Assembly (NCBI RefSeq): GCF_013822795.1
Contig: NZ_PNLB01000011.1
Span: 81,638 to 145,637 of the forward strand
Reading direction: 5' to 3'
From: Phenylobacterium sp.
Lineage (GTDB): Bacteria > Pseudomonadota > Alphaproteobacteria > Caulobacterales > Caulobacteraceae
DNA length: 64,000 nucleotides
Shown: piece after piece, positions 17,625-25,066 of the stretch
Layout: each line of letters starts with the position of its first letter
How positions within the stretch are numbered: the first letter of the stretch is position 1
Notes under the pieces: generated by a model
Databases searched by the model: none
Seen by the model: the letters and a program-made list of their open reading frames with translations, nothing else
Told to the model about the DNA's origin: nothing
Translations under genes and position numbers: made by a program

Positions 17625-18008
17625 TCAGCGGACCTCGCTGAGCACGGCCGCCTCGGCCGAGTCGATGTATTCGTCGAGCCGGCTGATCACCCCGTCCTGC
17701 ATGCGGATCACGCAGCAGGCCGACATCGAAAAGTCCCGCCCGTCCGGCAACTTCCCTTCCAGCACGTGCTGCTGCAGGAAGCCGTCCGACAGCGCCTCGC
17801 GCCGCACGATGCGATACTTGCGATCGCTCATCTTGCGCATGAACCAGGCCAGCACCTTCAGGTTCTGCTCGACGGTCTGCTCCACCCGGTCGTTGTTGTG
17901 CCAGATCTTGGCGTCAGGGGCGTAGCAGGCTCGCACCGCCTCCACGTCGCCGCGCTCGATGGCGCCAATGAACCGGTCGGCGAAGGCCAGGACGTCTTCG
18001 GTCTGCAT
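17625..18008 (-). CDS. SnoaL-like / NTF2-fold protein
   Basis: A 127-residue cytoplasmic cone-fold protein. VLAFADRFIGAIERGDVEAVRACYAPDAKIWHN is the classic N-terminal helix-plus-strand of SnoaL-like polyketide cyclases and ketosteroid isomerase relatives. The rest alternates strands ending in ISRLDEYIDSAEA. The ATG at 18008 has AGGGAGA upstream and is preferred to 18050. It is directly coupled to the serine hydrolase. The enzymatic role, if any, is unknown. Confidence 0.82.
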   Translation of the reverse strand: MQTEDVLAFADRFIGAIERGDVEAVRACYAPDAKIWHNNDRVEQTVEQNLKVLAWFMRKMSDRKYRIVRREALSDGFLQQHVLEGKLPDGRDFSMSACCVIRMQDGVISRLDEYIDSAEAAVLSEVR

Positions 18009-18095
18009 GATTTTCTCTCCCTGGCCCGGACCATAAGTTCGTTTTTGCAAGTCATCAAGCCGCAGTCTGGGCGGGGAGCGCGCCAGGGCCCTACG

Positions 18096-18368
18096 TCATC
18101 TGGACGAGAGGTTCAGCACCGCCTCGTCGCCATCGCCCTCGACGTGAACGATCATCACCCCCAGGGCCGGGCCGTCATCGATCTGCAGCACCAGGTTCTG
18201 GCCCTTCAGTTCGGCCAGGCTGCGCCCGCTGCGGGTGCGGATCTTGGCGATGAACGACAGGATCGAGTTCTGGGCGTGCTCGATGGTCGCCTCGAAGGTC
18301 ACCGCCTCCAGCGGCTGCTCCTGGGTCCCCAGGACCCCGCTGCCGTGCTTGGTCGAATAGACCATCAT
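18096..18368 (-). CDS. Conserved hypothetical protein (90 aa)
   Basis: Function not recognised. A soluble 90-residue acidic protein with a short beta-rich C terminus (QNLVLQIDDGPALGVMIVHVEG) and a central helix-forming stretch (FEATIEHAQNSILSFIAKI). No signal peptide or membrane segment. It begins 1 base after the stop of the PTH2 gene on the same strand, so it is probably cotranscribed with it. Two consecutive ATG codons occur at the start. Confidence 0.7.
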   Translation of the reverse strand: MMVYSTKHGSGVLGTQEQPLEAVTFEATIEHAQNSILSFIAKIRTRSGRSLAELKGQNLVLQIDDGPALGVMIVHVEGDGDEAVLNLSSR

Positions 18369-18369
18369 C

Positions 18370-18711
18370 CTACCTCATCAGCTTGAGCGCGCCGGTGATG
18401 GCGTCGATCTTGGAAATCTCGTCGGGGCCGATGCCGACGCAGGTCGGCGTGCCGGAGGCGACCACCGTGCGGCCGGCGTCGCGGATCAGCATGACCGGCA
18501 GCCCCGCCGCCTCGGCCTGCCGCGCCAGCTCGAACAGTTCCTCCTCGGAGCCGCAGCGTAGCACCACCTTGGGCATGCCCGACTGCAGCCAGCCGGCCTG
18601 CTTTTCGCGCGGGGCGTTAAGCAGCCCGCCGACCGCGGCGTGCGCCACCTGGGCGGCCATCTTGCCGGGCGGCAGCCCAAGCGCCTCGTTGACGACGATG
18701 ACTTGCTTCAT
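18370..18711 (-). CDS. Peptidyl-tRNA hydrolase, PTH2/DUF2000-like family
   Basis: A 113-residue small cytoplasmic protein of the PTH2 fold, the archaeal/eukaryotic type of peptidyl-tRNA hydrolase. KQVIVVNEALGLPPGKMAAQVAHAAVG matches the family start, with the conserved Lys-Met-Ala-Ala-Gln-xx-His helix. PVMLIRDAGRTVVASGTPTCVGIGP matches the family C-terminal strands and GP turn. The ATG at 18711 starts this homology; the longer in-frame extension to 18918 does not belong. No classical Pth is in the window, so whether this is the main peptidyl-tRNA hydrolase is unknown. Confidence 0.85.
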   Translation of the reverse strand: MKQVIVVNEALGLPPGKMAAQVAHAAVGGLLNAPREKQAGWLQSGMPKVVLRCGSEEELFELARQAEAAGLPVMLIRDAGRTVVASGTPTCVGIGPDEISKIDAITGALKLMR

Positions 18712-18789
18712 GGCCGGTGTGTGCCCGTCGAACCGCGGCGAAGGCAAGCGTTCGTGGCCTTGCACGGCGCGTTCCGCTAGGATCACGTC

Positions 18790-18969
18790 ATGACCGACAA
18801 GCCCGAAGATCCGCCGCCGCCGAACGAGACCCCGATCCAGCGGGCGCTGCGTTTGAAGAACGCTGCGATCGATGCTCGCCCCAAGCCGCCGCGCGGCGGG
18901 CGCTTCCAGCGCGAGCAAGCCGCGGCCGCGCAGTCCTCGTCCAAATCCAAGCCCTGGATGTCGCGCTAG
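18790..18969 (+). CDS. Small hypothetical protein (59 aa)
   Basis: A 59-codon frame starting MTDKPEDPPPPNETP and ending KSKPWMSR. It is proline-rich, then basic with Arg/Lys/Gln, with no membrane segment. The start lies in the divergent gap upstream of the PTH2 gene, and the stop directly abuts the stop of the convergent DUF202 gene with no bases between. The exact packing between neighbours and its codon usage support a real gene. The function is unknown and the protein is probably disordered. Confidence 0.6.
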   Translation: MTDKPEDPPPPNETPIQRALRLKNAAIDARPKPPRGGRFQREQAAAAQSSSKSKPWMSR

Positions 18970-19596
18970 CTAGCCGAACAGCCCGATCTTGAAGACCATG
19001 CTGATGATCGCGCCAAAGCCGAGCAGCAGCAGGGCCACCGCGATCCAGAACGTCGACGACACCGGGAACGTGCTCTGCGCGAAGATCAGGCCTTCCTTGG
19101 CCATCGCCTCGCGGGTCGTCTTCAATTCGCGCATGAACTGCACGTGCCGCACCATGCCGATGATCAGCATCAGTATGCCCAGGCTCACCAGAGCGATGCC
19201 GAAGTTGCGCGGGGCGGCCGCGCTGGCGATGGCCCCGGCGTCGCGCAGCTTCTGGAACGCCTGATAGATCGTGAAGCCGAAACCGATCAGCGACAGAGAG
19301 GTGCGGATCACCGACATCAGCGTCCGGTCGTCGCTCATCCGGGTGCGCTGAAACGACATGCCCGTCCGCCGCATCGACATCTCGGTGCGCTCGGTCGACA
19401 GGTCAGTGCGGTACTCCGACAGGTCTGTCCGATGTTCCGACAGGTCGGTCCGGTGGGTCGAGAGCTTGGTGCGGTGGGTTGAATAGGTGACTGACGCGGT
19501 GTCGGCGTCGAGGCCGCTGATGTCCGGCAGCGGCGGCAGCGGCGGGTTCTTCGCCCGCGGGGGCCGGGTCGGCGCGGGGGTCGGCAGTTTCGCCAT
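18970..19596 (-). CDS. DUF202 (YidH-like) membrane protein with N-terminal heptad array
   Basis: A 208-residue inner-membrane protein. Residues 1-38 are proline-rich and cytoplasmic. Residues 39-101 are nine consecutive 7-residue units with an invariant RT at positions 4-5, for example STHRTDL and SEHRTDL, running without a break into the canonical DUF202 motif (RTLMSVIRTSLSLIGFGF). Three transmembrane segments follow, at about 100-116, 130-150 and 185-206. Typical DUF202 proteins are near 115 residues, so this one is extended. The array looks like amplification of the DUF202 amphipathic helix motif itself. Function unknown. Confidence 0.85.
   Translation of the reverse strand: MAKLPTPAPTRPPRAKNPPLPPLPDISGLDADTASVTYSTHRTKLSTHRTDLSEHRTDLSEYRTDLSTERTEMSMRRTGMSFQRTRMSDDRTLMSVIRTSLSLIGFGFTIYQAFQKLRDAGAIASAAAPRNFGIALVSLGILMLIIGMVRHVQFMRELKTTREAMAKEGLIFAQSTFPVSSTFWIAVALLLLGFGAIISMVFKIGLFG
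19294..19482 (-). repeat. In-gene tandem repeat: nine 21-bp units encoding xxxRTxL heptads
   Basis: Nine in-frame 21-base units within the DUF202 gene encode STHRTKL, STHRTDL, SEHRTDL, SEYRTDL, STERTEM, SMRRTGM, SFQRTRM, SDDRTLM and SVIRTSL. The distal (N-terminal) units are nearly identical, and units diverge toward the membrane domain. This suggests growth from the native motif outward. Confidence 0.85.
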
Positions 19597-19685
19597 CTGT
19601 GTTCGCCCTGACTGGTGGCTGTCAGGCGCGAGAGTGCGGGCCGCCCCCTGAGCGGTCTATCGGGGTTATCCCCAGGGGGCGCATG

Positions 19686-19716
19686 GGCGGATGGCCCGGA
19701 AACCGGGCCATCCGCC
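19686..19716 (-). terminator. Terminator hairpin after the GST gene
   Basis: A perfect 14-bp stem (GGCGGATGGCCCGG, 19686-19699, with 19703-19716) with a 3-base loop lies 5 bases past the GST stop codon. Very stable, but with no U tract. Confidence 0.6.
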
Positions 19717-19721
19717 ACAAT

Positions 19722-20357
19722 TCAGGACACCGGCTGCGCGGCGGCGATCAGCGCGTTGTCGATCTCGTCGGCGCGCAGGGCCGCCGGGCGCTGCAGGTGG
19801 CGTTCGGCATAGGCCTCGAACGCCGGGCGCTTCTCGAGCGTCCCGAAGTTCATGCCCCAGGACAGGTGCGAGGCGAGGTAGAGATCGGCGGCGGTGAAGC
19901 TGTCCCCGACGAGGTACGGGCGGTTCTCGACCGCGCCCTCGATGGCCGCCAGCACGTCCTCCATGCAGCCGTATCCCAGCGAGGTGCGCTGCTCGACCGT
20001 CGGCTGCAGGTTCACCATCTTGGCGGCCACGGCCTGTTCGATCGGGCCGGCCCCGAAGAACAGCCAGCGATAATAGGGACCGCGCAGTCGGCTGCCCGGG
20101 GGCGGAGCCAGGCCCGCCTGCGGGAAGGCGTCGGCGAGATAGGCGCAGATGGCCGCGCATTCGGTGACGACCACCCCGTCGTGGACGATGGCCGGCACCT
20201 TGCCCATCGGATTGATCGCCAGGTAGTCGGCGCCCTTCGCCGCGCCAGTCTCCCAGCGCAGGACCTTGGTCTCATAGGGCTGGCCGACCTCCTCGAGCAT
20301 CCAGCGGATGATGCGGCCGCGCGACATGGGGTTGGTGTAGAAAACGAGGTCGGACAT
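19722..20357 (-). CDS. Glutathione S-transferase family protein
   Basis: A 211-residue two-domain protein. The N-terminal thioredoxin-like domain begins SDLVFYTNPMSRGRIIRWMLEEVG, with the catalytic-position Tyr/Ser and the cis-proline motif MGKVPAIVHDG followed by VTECAAICAYLAD (glutathione binding). The all-helical C-terminal domain carries the GDSFTAADLYLASHLSW N-capping/hydrophobic-staple motif near 150-166. Likely a detoxification or reductive enzyme; the substrate is unknown. The ATG at 20357 starts the fold. A large palindrome occupies its promoter. Confidence 0.9.
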   Translation of the reverse strand: MSDLVFYTNPMSRGRIIRWMLEEVGQPYETKVLRWETGAAKGADYLAINPMGKVPAIVHDGVVVTECAAICAYLADAFPQAGLAPPPGSRLRGPYYRWLFFGAGPIEQAVAAKMVNLQPTVEQRTSLGYGCMEDVLAAIEGAVENRPYLVGDSFTAADLYLASHLSWGMNFGTLEKRPAFEAYAERHLQRPAALRADEIDNALIAAAQPVS

Positions 20358-20393
20358 GGGTCGCTCCATTGGTTTGCGCCAACAGAACGCGCG

Positions 20394-20419
20394 GCTGCTG
20401 ACAGCGGTTTGTCAGCAGC
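20394..20419. promoter_or_regulatory. Palindrome upstream of the GST gene (possible operator)
   Basis: GCTGCTGACA-GCGGTT-TGTCAGCAGC is a perfect 10+6+10 inverted repeat 37 bases upstream of the GST start. Position and symmetry suggest a dimeric repressor or activator site. The cognate protein is not in the immediate neighbourhood. Confidence 0.45.
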
Positions 20420-20439
20420 GGTTTTCGGCCGTCGAATAA

Positions 20440-20461
20440 CGCCGCGAGCCTTCGCGCGGCG
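20440..20461 (-). terminator. Terminator candidate downstream of tRNA-Ser
   Basis: A CGCCGCG stem (20440-20446 with 20455-20461) with an 8-base loop, followed on the minus strand by TTATTC. It lies about 31 bases past the tRNA 3' end and would separate it from the GST gene. Confidence 0.45.
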
Positions 20462-20491
20462 AAGGTCGGACGTCTCAGATTTTCAGGGATA

Positions 20492-20581
<90 letters not shown>

Positions 20582-20634
20582 GGAGACGTCGTTCGGGCCT
20601 CGAATAAGGAGAACCCGCTGAGCGCGAGGCGCGG

Positions 20635-20663
20635 AACCTACTCATCCGGCCTGCCGAGATCAA
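20635..20663 (-). promoter_or_regulatory. Putative promoter of tRNA-Ser
   Basis: On the minus strand, TTGATC (20658-20663) and TAGGTT (20635-20640) are separated by 17 bases, 54 bases upstream of the mature tRNA 5' end. The match to the housekeeping consensus is fair. Assignment is by position. Confidence 0.4.
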
Positions 20664-20682
20664 GCGGCCGTTTTGCGATCTT

Positions 20683-21123
20683 TCAGCGCGGGTAGAGAAT
20701 CATCTGCGTGCAGCGGAAAAGCGCGATCGCCTTGCCGCTCCCAGCATGGGTCGCGACCGCGTCCCAGACCTGGGTCATGCGCCCGCCGTGGACCAGCTTG
20801 GCCTCGCAGCTGACGGTCTCGCCGGCCTGGGCGGTGCCGAGGAAATTGCTTTTCAATTCAATGGTCGTGAAGCCGACCGCGCCATCAGGCAGCGAGATCC
20901 GGCAGCCGTAGCCGGCGGCCGAATCCAGCAACGCGATGACGCTGGCCGCGTGCATGAAGCCGTTCGGCGCCATGTGCTTCTGCTCGACCTTCACCTGGCT
21001 GTGCAGAAAGCCCGGCCGCGCCTCCAGCACCTCCAGACCCAGCTCGCCCGGCAGGAAACCCTGCTGCATGGCGTTGAGGTCGTCGGGCGTATTGCCGCTG
21101 AGGTTGGTGAAGGCGTCGGCCAT
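20683..21123 (-). CDS. PaaI-like hotdog thioesterase
   Basis: A 146-residue single-hotdog acyl-CoA thioesterase. NGFMHAASVIALLDSAAGYGC around residues 54-74 is the PaaI/YdiI-type catalytic helix, where an acidic residue (D67-like) acts with the preceding Asn/His. TIELKSNFLGTAQAGETV is the following core strand. AAGGAG precedes the ATG. It is the last gene of a ligase-rraA-thioesterase operon, 12 bases after rraA. It would release free acids from CoA esters, perhaps relieving CoA trapping during acid catabolism. Confidence 0.9.
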   Translation of the reverse strand: MADAFTNLSGNTPDDLNAMQQGFLPGELGLEVLEARPGFLHSQVKVEQKHMAPNGFMHAASVIALLDSAAGYGCRISLPDGAVGFTTIELKSNFLGTAQAGETVSCEAKLVHGGRMTQVWDAVATHAGSGKAIALFRCTQMILYPR

Positions 21124-21135
21124 CGGAAAGCTCCT

Positions 21136-21627
21136 TTACTCGTCGTCCTCGTCGGCGGCCGGCAGCACCGCGACGCCGTCCTCGTCGGCGTAGAGCATGT
21201 CGCCGGGCAGGAAGACCACCCCGCCGAACGCCACCGGCGTGTCGACCACGCCCTCGCCGCGCTTGACACTGCGCATCGGGTTGGTGCCCAGCGCCTTGAT
21301 CCCGATGTCGAGCGTGCCGAGCACCACGGCGTCACGCACCGCCCCGAACACCACCACCCCGGCCCAGCCGTTCTTCACCCCGTCGGCGGCCAGCATGTCG
21401 CCGACCAGCGCCCGGTGCAGCGAGCCGCCGCCGTCGACCACCAGCACGCAGCCTTCGCCCGGCTCGGCCAGCGTCGCCTTCACCAGCGAATTGTCCTCGT
21501 GGCAGCGAACGGTGCGGATCGGCCCGGAAAAGGCGGTCTTGCCGCCGAGGTCGCGGAACTGGGTCTCGCAGACCTCGATGGTTCCCTCATGTTCGTCGCA
21601 GAGGTCGGCGACCGAGATCTGGCTCAC
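21136..21627 (-). CDS. RraA-family protein (ribonuclease E inhibitor RraA / HMG aldolase fold)
   Basis: A 163-residue protein of the RraA fold, the length of RraA itself. [11 protein letters not shown] is the family start. The G-x-D-x-A-type region [21 protein letters not shown] (about 72-92) and [13 protein letters not shown] follow. The C-terminal [34 protein letters not shown] is typical. The same fold serves RNase E regulation and 4-hydroxy-4-methyl-2-oxoglutarate aldolase. In this operon, between an acyl-CoA ligase and a thioesterase, either is possible. The start is GTG at 21627, overlapping the ligase stop (GTGA). Confidence 0.88.
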   Translation of the reverse strand: MSQISVADLCDEHEGTIEVCETQFRDLGGKTAFSGPIRTVRCHEDNSLVKATLAEPGEGCVLVVDGGGSLHRALVGDMLAADGVKNGWAGVVVFGAVRDAVVLGTLDIGIKALGTNPMRSVKRGEGVVDTPVAFGGVVFLPGDMLYADEDGVAVLPAADEDDE

Positions 21628-23171
21628 GCGAGGGCCTTTCCCTTGTAGTCGTCGCGCAGCTCGCGCTTGAGCACCTTGCCGATGTGGCTGCGCGGCAGGC
21701 CCTCGACCAGGATCAGGTCGGCCAGGCGCTGGGTCTTGCCGAGCTTGGCGTTGACCCATTCGCGCAGGGTCTCGGCCTCGATGCTCTTGCCGGGCTTGAG
21801 GGCCACGAACGCCACCGGCGTCTCACCCCACTTGTCCGACAGCACGCCGACGACGGCCGCTTCCAGCACCGCCTCGTGCAGCACGATCTCGGCCTCGAGG
21901 TCGCTCGGATAGATGTTGAAGCCGCCCGAGATGATCATGTCCTTCTTGCGGTCCATGAGCGTCAGGAAGCCGTCCTCGTCGAACCGCCCGACGTCGCCGG
22001 TGCGGATGTAGCGCAGGCCGTCGGGCGAGTACCACTCTGCCTCCGAGGTCTTGCCCGGCTGGTTGTGGTAGCCGACCATCATCGCGCCCGAACGGCCGAC
22101 GACCTCGCCGATCTGCCCTTGCGGCACCTCCACCCCGTCCTCGCCGATCAGGCGGATGTCGTGGCCCGGCAGCGGCCGGCCGACCGTGTGCAGCTTGTCC
22201 GGATGCTCGTGGGCCAGCAGGCCGCAGGAGCCGCCGCCTTCGGTCATGCCGTAGTACTCGATCAGCCCGCCCGGCCAGCGCTTGAGCACGTCGGCCTTGA
22301 TCTCCGGCGAGAACGGCGCGGAGGTCGAGAACTTCATCACGTAGGACGACAGGTCGTAGCTGTCGAAGTCCGGCCGCTCCATCAGCCGGCGGTACTGCAC
22401 CGGCACCAGCATGGCGTGGGTGGCGCGGTGCTGCTGCGACAGCTTCAGGAACTGCTCGGCGTCGAACTTCGGCATCAGCACCGCGGTGCCGCCGTTGGAG
22501 ATCGTCGGCAGGTACGAGACCAGCGTGGTGTTCGAGTAGAGCGGCGTCGAGATCATCGTCACCGACTGGGCCGGATAGACGCCGCGGCGGATCTGGCCCC
22601 AGCGCATCCGGTGCGGCTGGACGATGCCCTTCGGCGCGCCGGTCGTGCCCGACGAATAGATGATGTTGAAGCCCTGGTCCGGATCGACCTCGACCGGCGC
22701 CGGCTTGCCACCCTTGGGCGCCAGCCAGTCTTCGAACGCCACGCCGACGCCTGAGCCGTCCAGCGCCACGCGCTTGGCGCTGATCTGATCGGCGACGCCT
22801 TCCAGCTGCTTAGCGACCCCGGCGTCGAGGAAGAACACCTTCGCGCCTGAGTCGTTCAGCATCATCACCAGGCTTTCTGGCGTCGAGGACGGCGCCAGCG
22901 GCGCCACGATCGCCCCGGCCCGCAGGATGCCGAAGAAGCTCGCCCCGTATTCGGCGCTGGTCGTCGCGCAGATCGCCGCCACGTCGGCCTTGCCCACGCC
23001 GTCGCGCTGCAGCGCCACGGCGATGCGGTCCATCAGCTCGTCCAGCTCGGCGTAGGAGATCGTCCGCTTCGCATCCACCAGCGCGGCCTTGTCGCCCAGG
23101 TCCGCGGCCTGGGCCCGGATCACATCGGCCAAGGTCCCAAATTCCTGGGTGAGCAGTTCTTCCACGGACAT
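21624..23171 (-). CDS. AMP-dependent acyl-CoA synthetase/ligase
   Basis: A 515-residue enzyme that activates a carboxylic acid to its acyl-CoA through an acyl-AMP. The P-loop-like motif [18 protein letters not shown] lies around 170-187, and the adenine-binding [11 protein letters not shown] around 290-300. The [21 protein letters not shown] hinge follows, and [12 protein letters not shown] carries the C-terminal catalytic lysine. The ATG at 23171 is chosen over a start 7 codons upstream. It heads the operon with rraA and the thioesterase and is divergent from a second ligase, a pattern seen in catabolic islands. The acid substrate is not predictable; medium-chain, aromatic or isoprenoid acids are options. 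Confidence 0.9.
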   Translation of the reverse strand: MSVEELLTQEFGTLADVIRAQAADLGDKAALVDAKRTISYAELDELMDRIAVALQRDGVGKADVAAICATTSAEYGASFFGILRAGAIVAPLAPSSTPESLVMMLNDSGAKVFFLDAGVAKQLEGVADQISAKRVALDGSGVGVAFEDWLAPKGGKPAPVEVDPDQGFNIIYSSGTTGAPKGIVQPHRMRWGQIRRGVYPAQSVTMISTPLYSNTTLVSYLPTISNGGTAVLMPKFDAEQFLKLSQQHRATHAMLVPVQYRRLMERPDFDSYDLSSYVMKFSTSAPFSPEIKADVLKRWPGGLIEYYGMTEGGGSCGLLAHEHPDKLHTVGRPLPGHDIRLIGEDGVEVPQGQIGEVVGRSGAMMVGYHNQPGKTSEAEWYSPDGLRYIRTGDVGRFDEDGFLTLMDRKKDMIISGGFNIYPSDLEAEIVLHEAVLEAAVVGVLSDKWGETPVAFVALKPGKSIEAETLREWVNAKLGKTQRLADLILVEGLPRSHIGKVLKRELRDDYKGKALA

Positions 23172-23361
23172 GGACGTCTCCCTCTCAAACACTTGTACGA
23201 ACCCCTAAAGCCCGAAACGGCGACATCCGCAATCGGCGCTTGCGTCGCAATGCTTCCGCAAAGGAAACTGGCGCTGTCCGCCAACGCATTCCGGCGGCGA
23301 GCCATTCTTCGATCAAAGGGCCGTCAGAGCCCGATCCATTTCCAGGGGACGGAAACCAAGC

Positions 23362-24837
23362 ATGTCCGATGAGATGATTTCGCTCGGCGCCAAGCTGAAG
23401 CAGCTAGCGCAGCTCAAGCCGAACGCGCCCGCCGTCACCTGCGGCGATGTCACGCTGACCTACGAGCAGTTCCACAAGCTTTCCAACCGCGCCGCCCGCG
23501 GCCTGGCCGCCAAGGGCGTCAAGTTCGGCGACCTGGTCACCCTGGGCCTGCCCAACTCCACCGACTTCGCGGTCGCCTGCTGGGCGATCTGGAAGCTGGG
23601 CGCGACGCCGCAGCCGATCTCCTTCCGCCTGCCCAAGGGCGAGCTGGAGGCGATCATGGAGCTCGCCAACACCCCGGTGGTCATCGCCCAGTTCGAGCAC
23701 CAAATCGACCGGCCGCTGCTCTCGATCCCCGACCTGCTGGCCCTGTCAGACGATGACAGCGACCTGCCCGACCAGACCGCCCCGGTCTCCAAGGCTCCGA
23801 CCAGCGGCGGCTCCACCGGCCGCCCGAAGCTGATCCTGGCCGGCCAGCCCGGCGTCACCGCCAAGGAGACGCCCGAGGTCGGCGGCTGGCGACTGAAGCC
23901 CGGCTCGGTCGCCCTGCTGCCGGCGCCGCTCTATCACAACGCCGGCTTCGGCATGATGATGTCGGCCTTCAGCGTCGGCTGCCACATGGTGCTGATGCCG
24001 CGCTTCGAGGCCGAGGCCACCCTGGCCGAAATCCAGCGCAACAAGGCCACCTGGATCTACCTGGTCCCGACGATGATGAACCGCATCTGGCACCTACCCG
24101 AGGAGGTCCGCGCCAAGTACGACCTCTCCTCGCTGGAGACCCTCTGGCACCTGGCCGCGCCCTGCCCGGCCTGGCTGAAGGAGGCCTTCATCCACTGGGT
24201 CGGTCCCGAGACGGTGATGGAGCTCTACGCCGGCACCGAGGCCCAGGCGGTGACCACCATCTCCGGCGCCGAGTGGCTGGAGCATCGCGGCTCGGTCGGC
24301 AAGGTCACGGTCGGCGAAATGGTCGCGGTCGGCGAAGACGGATCCTTCCTGCCCGCACGCGAGGTCGGCGAGATCTACATGCGCCGACCCGAGGGCGCGC
24401 CGCCCTCCTACAAGTACATCGGCGCCACGGCCAAGGTGCTGGACGGCGGCTGGGAAAGCCTGGGCGACATCGGCTGGTTCGACGAGGATGGCTATCTCTA
24501 CCTGGCCGACCGCCGCACCGACATGATCCTGGTCGGCGGCTCCAACGTCTATCCGGCCGAGATCGAGGCGGCGCTCGAAGAGCACCCCGAGGTGCAGTCC
24601 TGTGCGGTGATCGGCTTCCCGGACGACGACCTCGGCAACAAGATCCACGCCATCGTCCAGACCAAGGGCTCGCGCGACGAGGCCTCGCTGCGCGCGCACC
24701 TGGCGGCCAAGCTGGTCACCTACAAGCAGCCGCGAACCTACGAGTTCGTCGACGAGCCGCTGCGCGACGACGCCGGCAAGGTCCGCCGCACCGCCCTGCG
24801 CGACGAGCGCCTGGCCGCGATGAAGCAGCCGGCTTAG
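23362..24837 (+). CDS. AMP-dependent acyl-CoA synthetase/ligase (second)
   Basis: A 491-residue acid-CoA ligase, only distantly similar to the divergent neighbour. Its nucleotide-binding motif is PTSGGSTGRPKLILAG (about 150-165), a shorter and less typical version of the S/T-G-rich loop. ELYAGTEAQAVTTISG is the adenylation motif near residue 292. GDIGWFDEDGYLYLADRRTD is the hinge, and VRRTALRDERL carries a terminal basic segment where the usual lysine would be (DDAGKVRRTAL). Similar ligases occur in steroid and bile-acid side-chain clusters. AGGGGACGG precedes the ATG. It is followed by a palindromic repeat and then the thiolase-fold gene. Confidence 0.88.
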   Translation: MSDEMISLGAKLKQLAQLKPNAPAVTCGDVTLTYEQFHKLSNRAARGLAAKGVKFGDLVTLGLPNSTDFAVACWAIWKLGATPQPISFRLPKGELEAIMELANTPVVIAQFEHQIDRPLLSIPDLLALSDDDSDLPDQTAPVSKAPTSGGSTGRPKLILAGQPGVTAKETPEVGGWRLKPGSVALLPAPLYHNAGFGMMMSAFSVGCHMVLMPRFEAEATLAEIQRNKATWIYLVPTMMNRIWHLPEEVRAKYDLSSLETLWHLAAPCPAWLKEAFIHWVGPETVMELYAGTEAQAVTTISGAEWLEHRGSVGKVTVGEMVAVGEDGSFLPAREVGEIYMRRPEGAPPSYKYIGATAKVLDGGWESLGDIGWFDEDGYLYLADRRTDMILVGGSNVYPAEIEAALEEHPEVQSCAVIGFPDDDLGNKIHAIVQTKGSRDEASLRAHLAAKLVTYKQPRTYEFVDEPLRDDAGKVRRTALRDERLAAMKQPA

Positions 24838-24848
24838 CGCCGACCGCT

Positions 24849-24975
24849 CCCTCTCCCGCCTGCGGGAGAGGGCTAGGGTGAGGGTCCCGCCGCGCCCCTG
24901 GCCGGCGTGGTCAGAGCGCCGCCTGGCGGCGCCAACCCCTCACCCTACCCTCTCCCCTCAAAGCGGGGAGAGAAG
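24849..24975. repeat. Composite palindromic repeat, copy A
   Basis: A CCCTCTCCCGC/GCGGGAGAGGG hairpin (24849-24872) is followed by AGGGTGAGGG. About 50 bases later come the complementary CCCCTCACCCT and a second CTCTCCCC/GGGGAGAG hairpin (to 24975). The same building blocks recur at 26680-26817 and 30601-30689. It sits just after a stop codon, between two genes on the same strand. Confidence 0.75.
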
Positions 24976-25066
24976 ATGCCAATCGTCGCAAGGCCGAGCG
25001 GTTGCCGTCCATGCTGCACCGCGATAAGCCACATCCATTCTTCAAAGATAATTTCCGGGGAAACGC

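Noticed and set aside
19294..19482. Tandem 21-bp units as a CRISPR array
   Set aside because: Units are contiguous without spacers and are in frame inside a gene, so they are a coding repeat.
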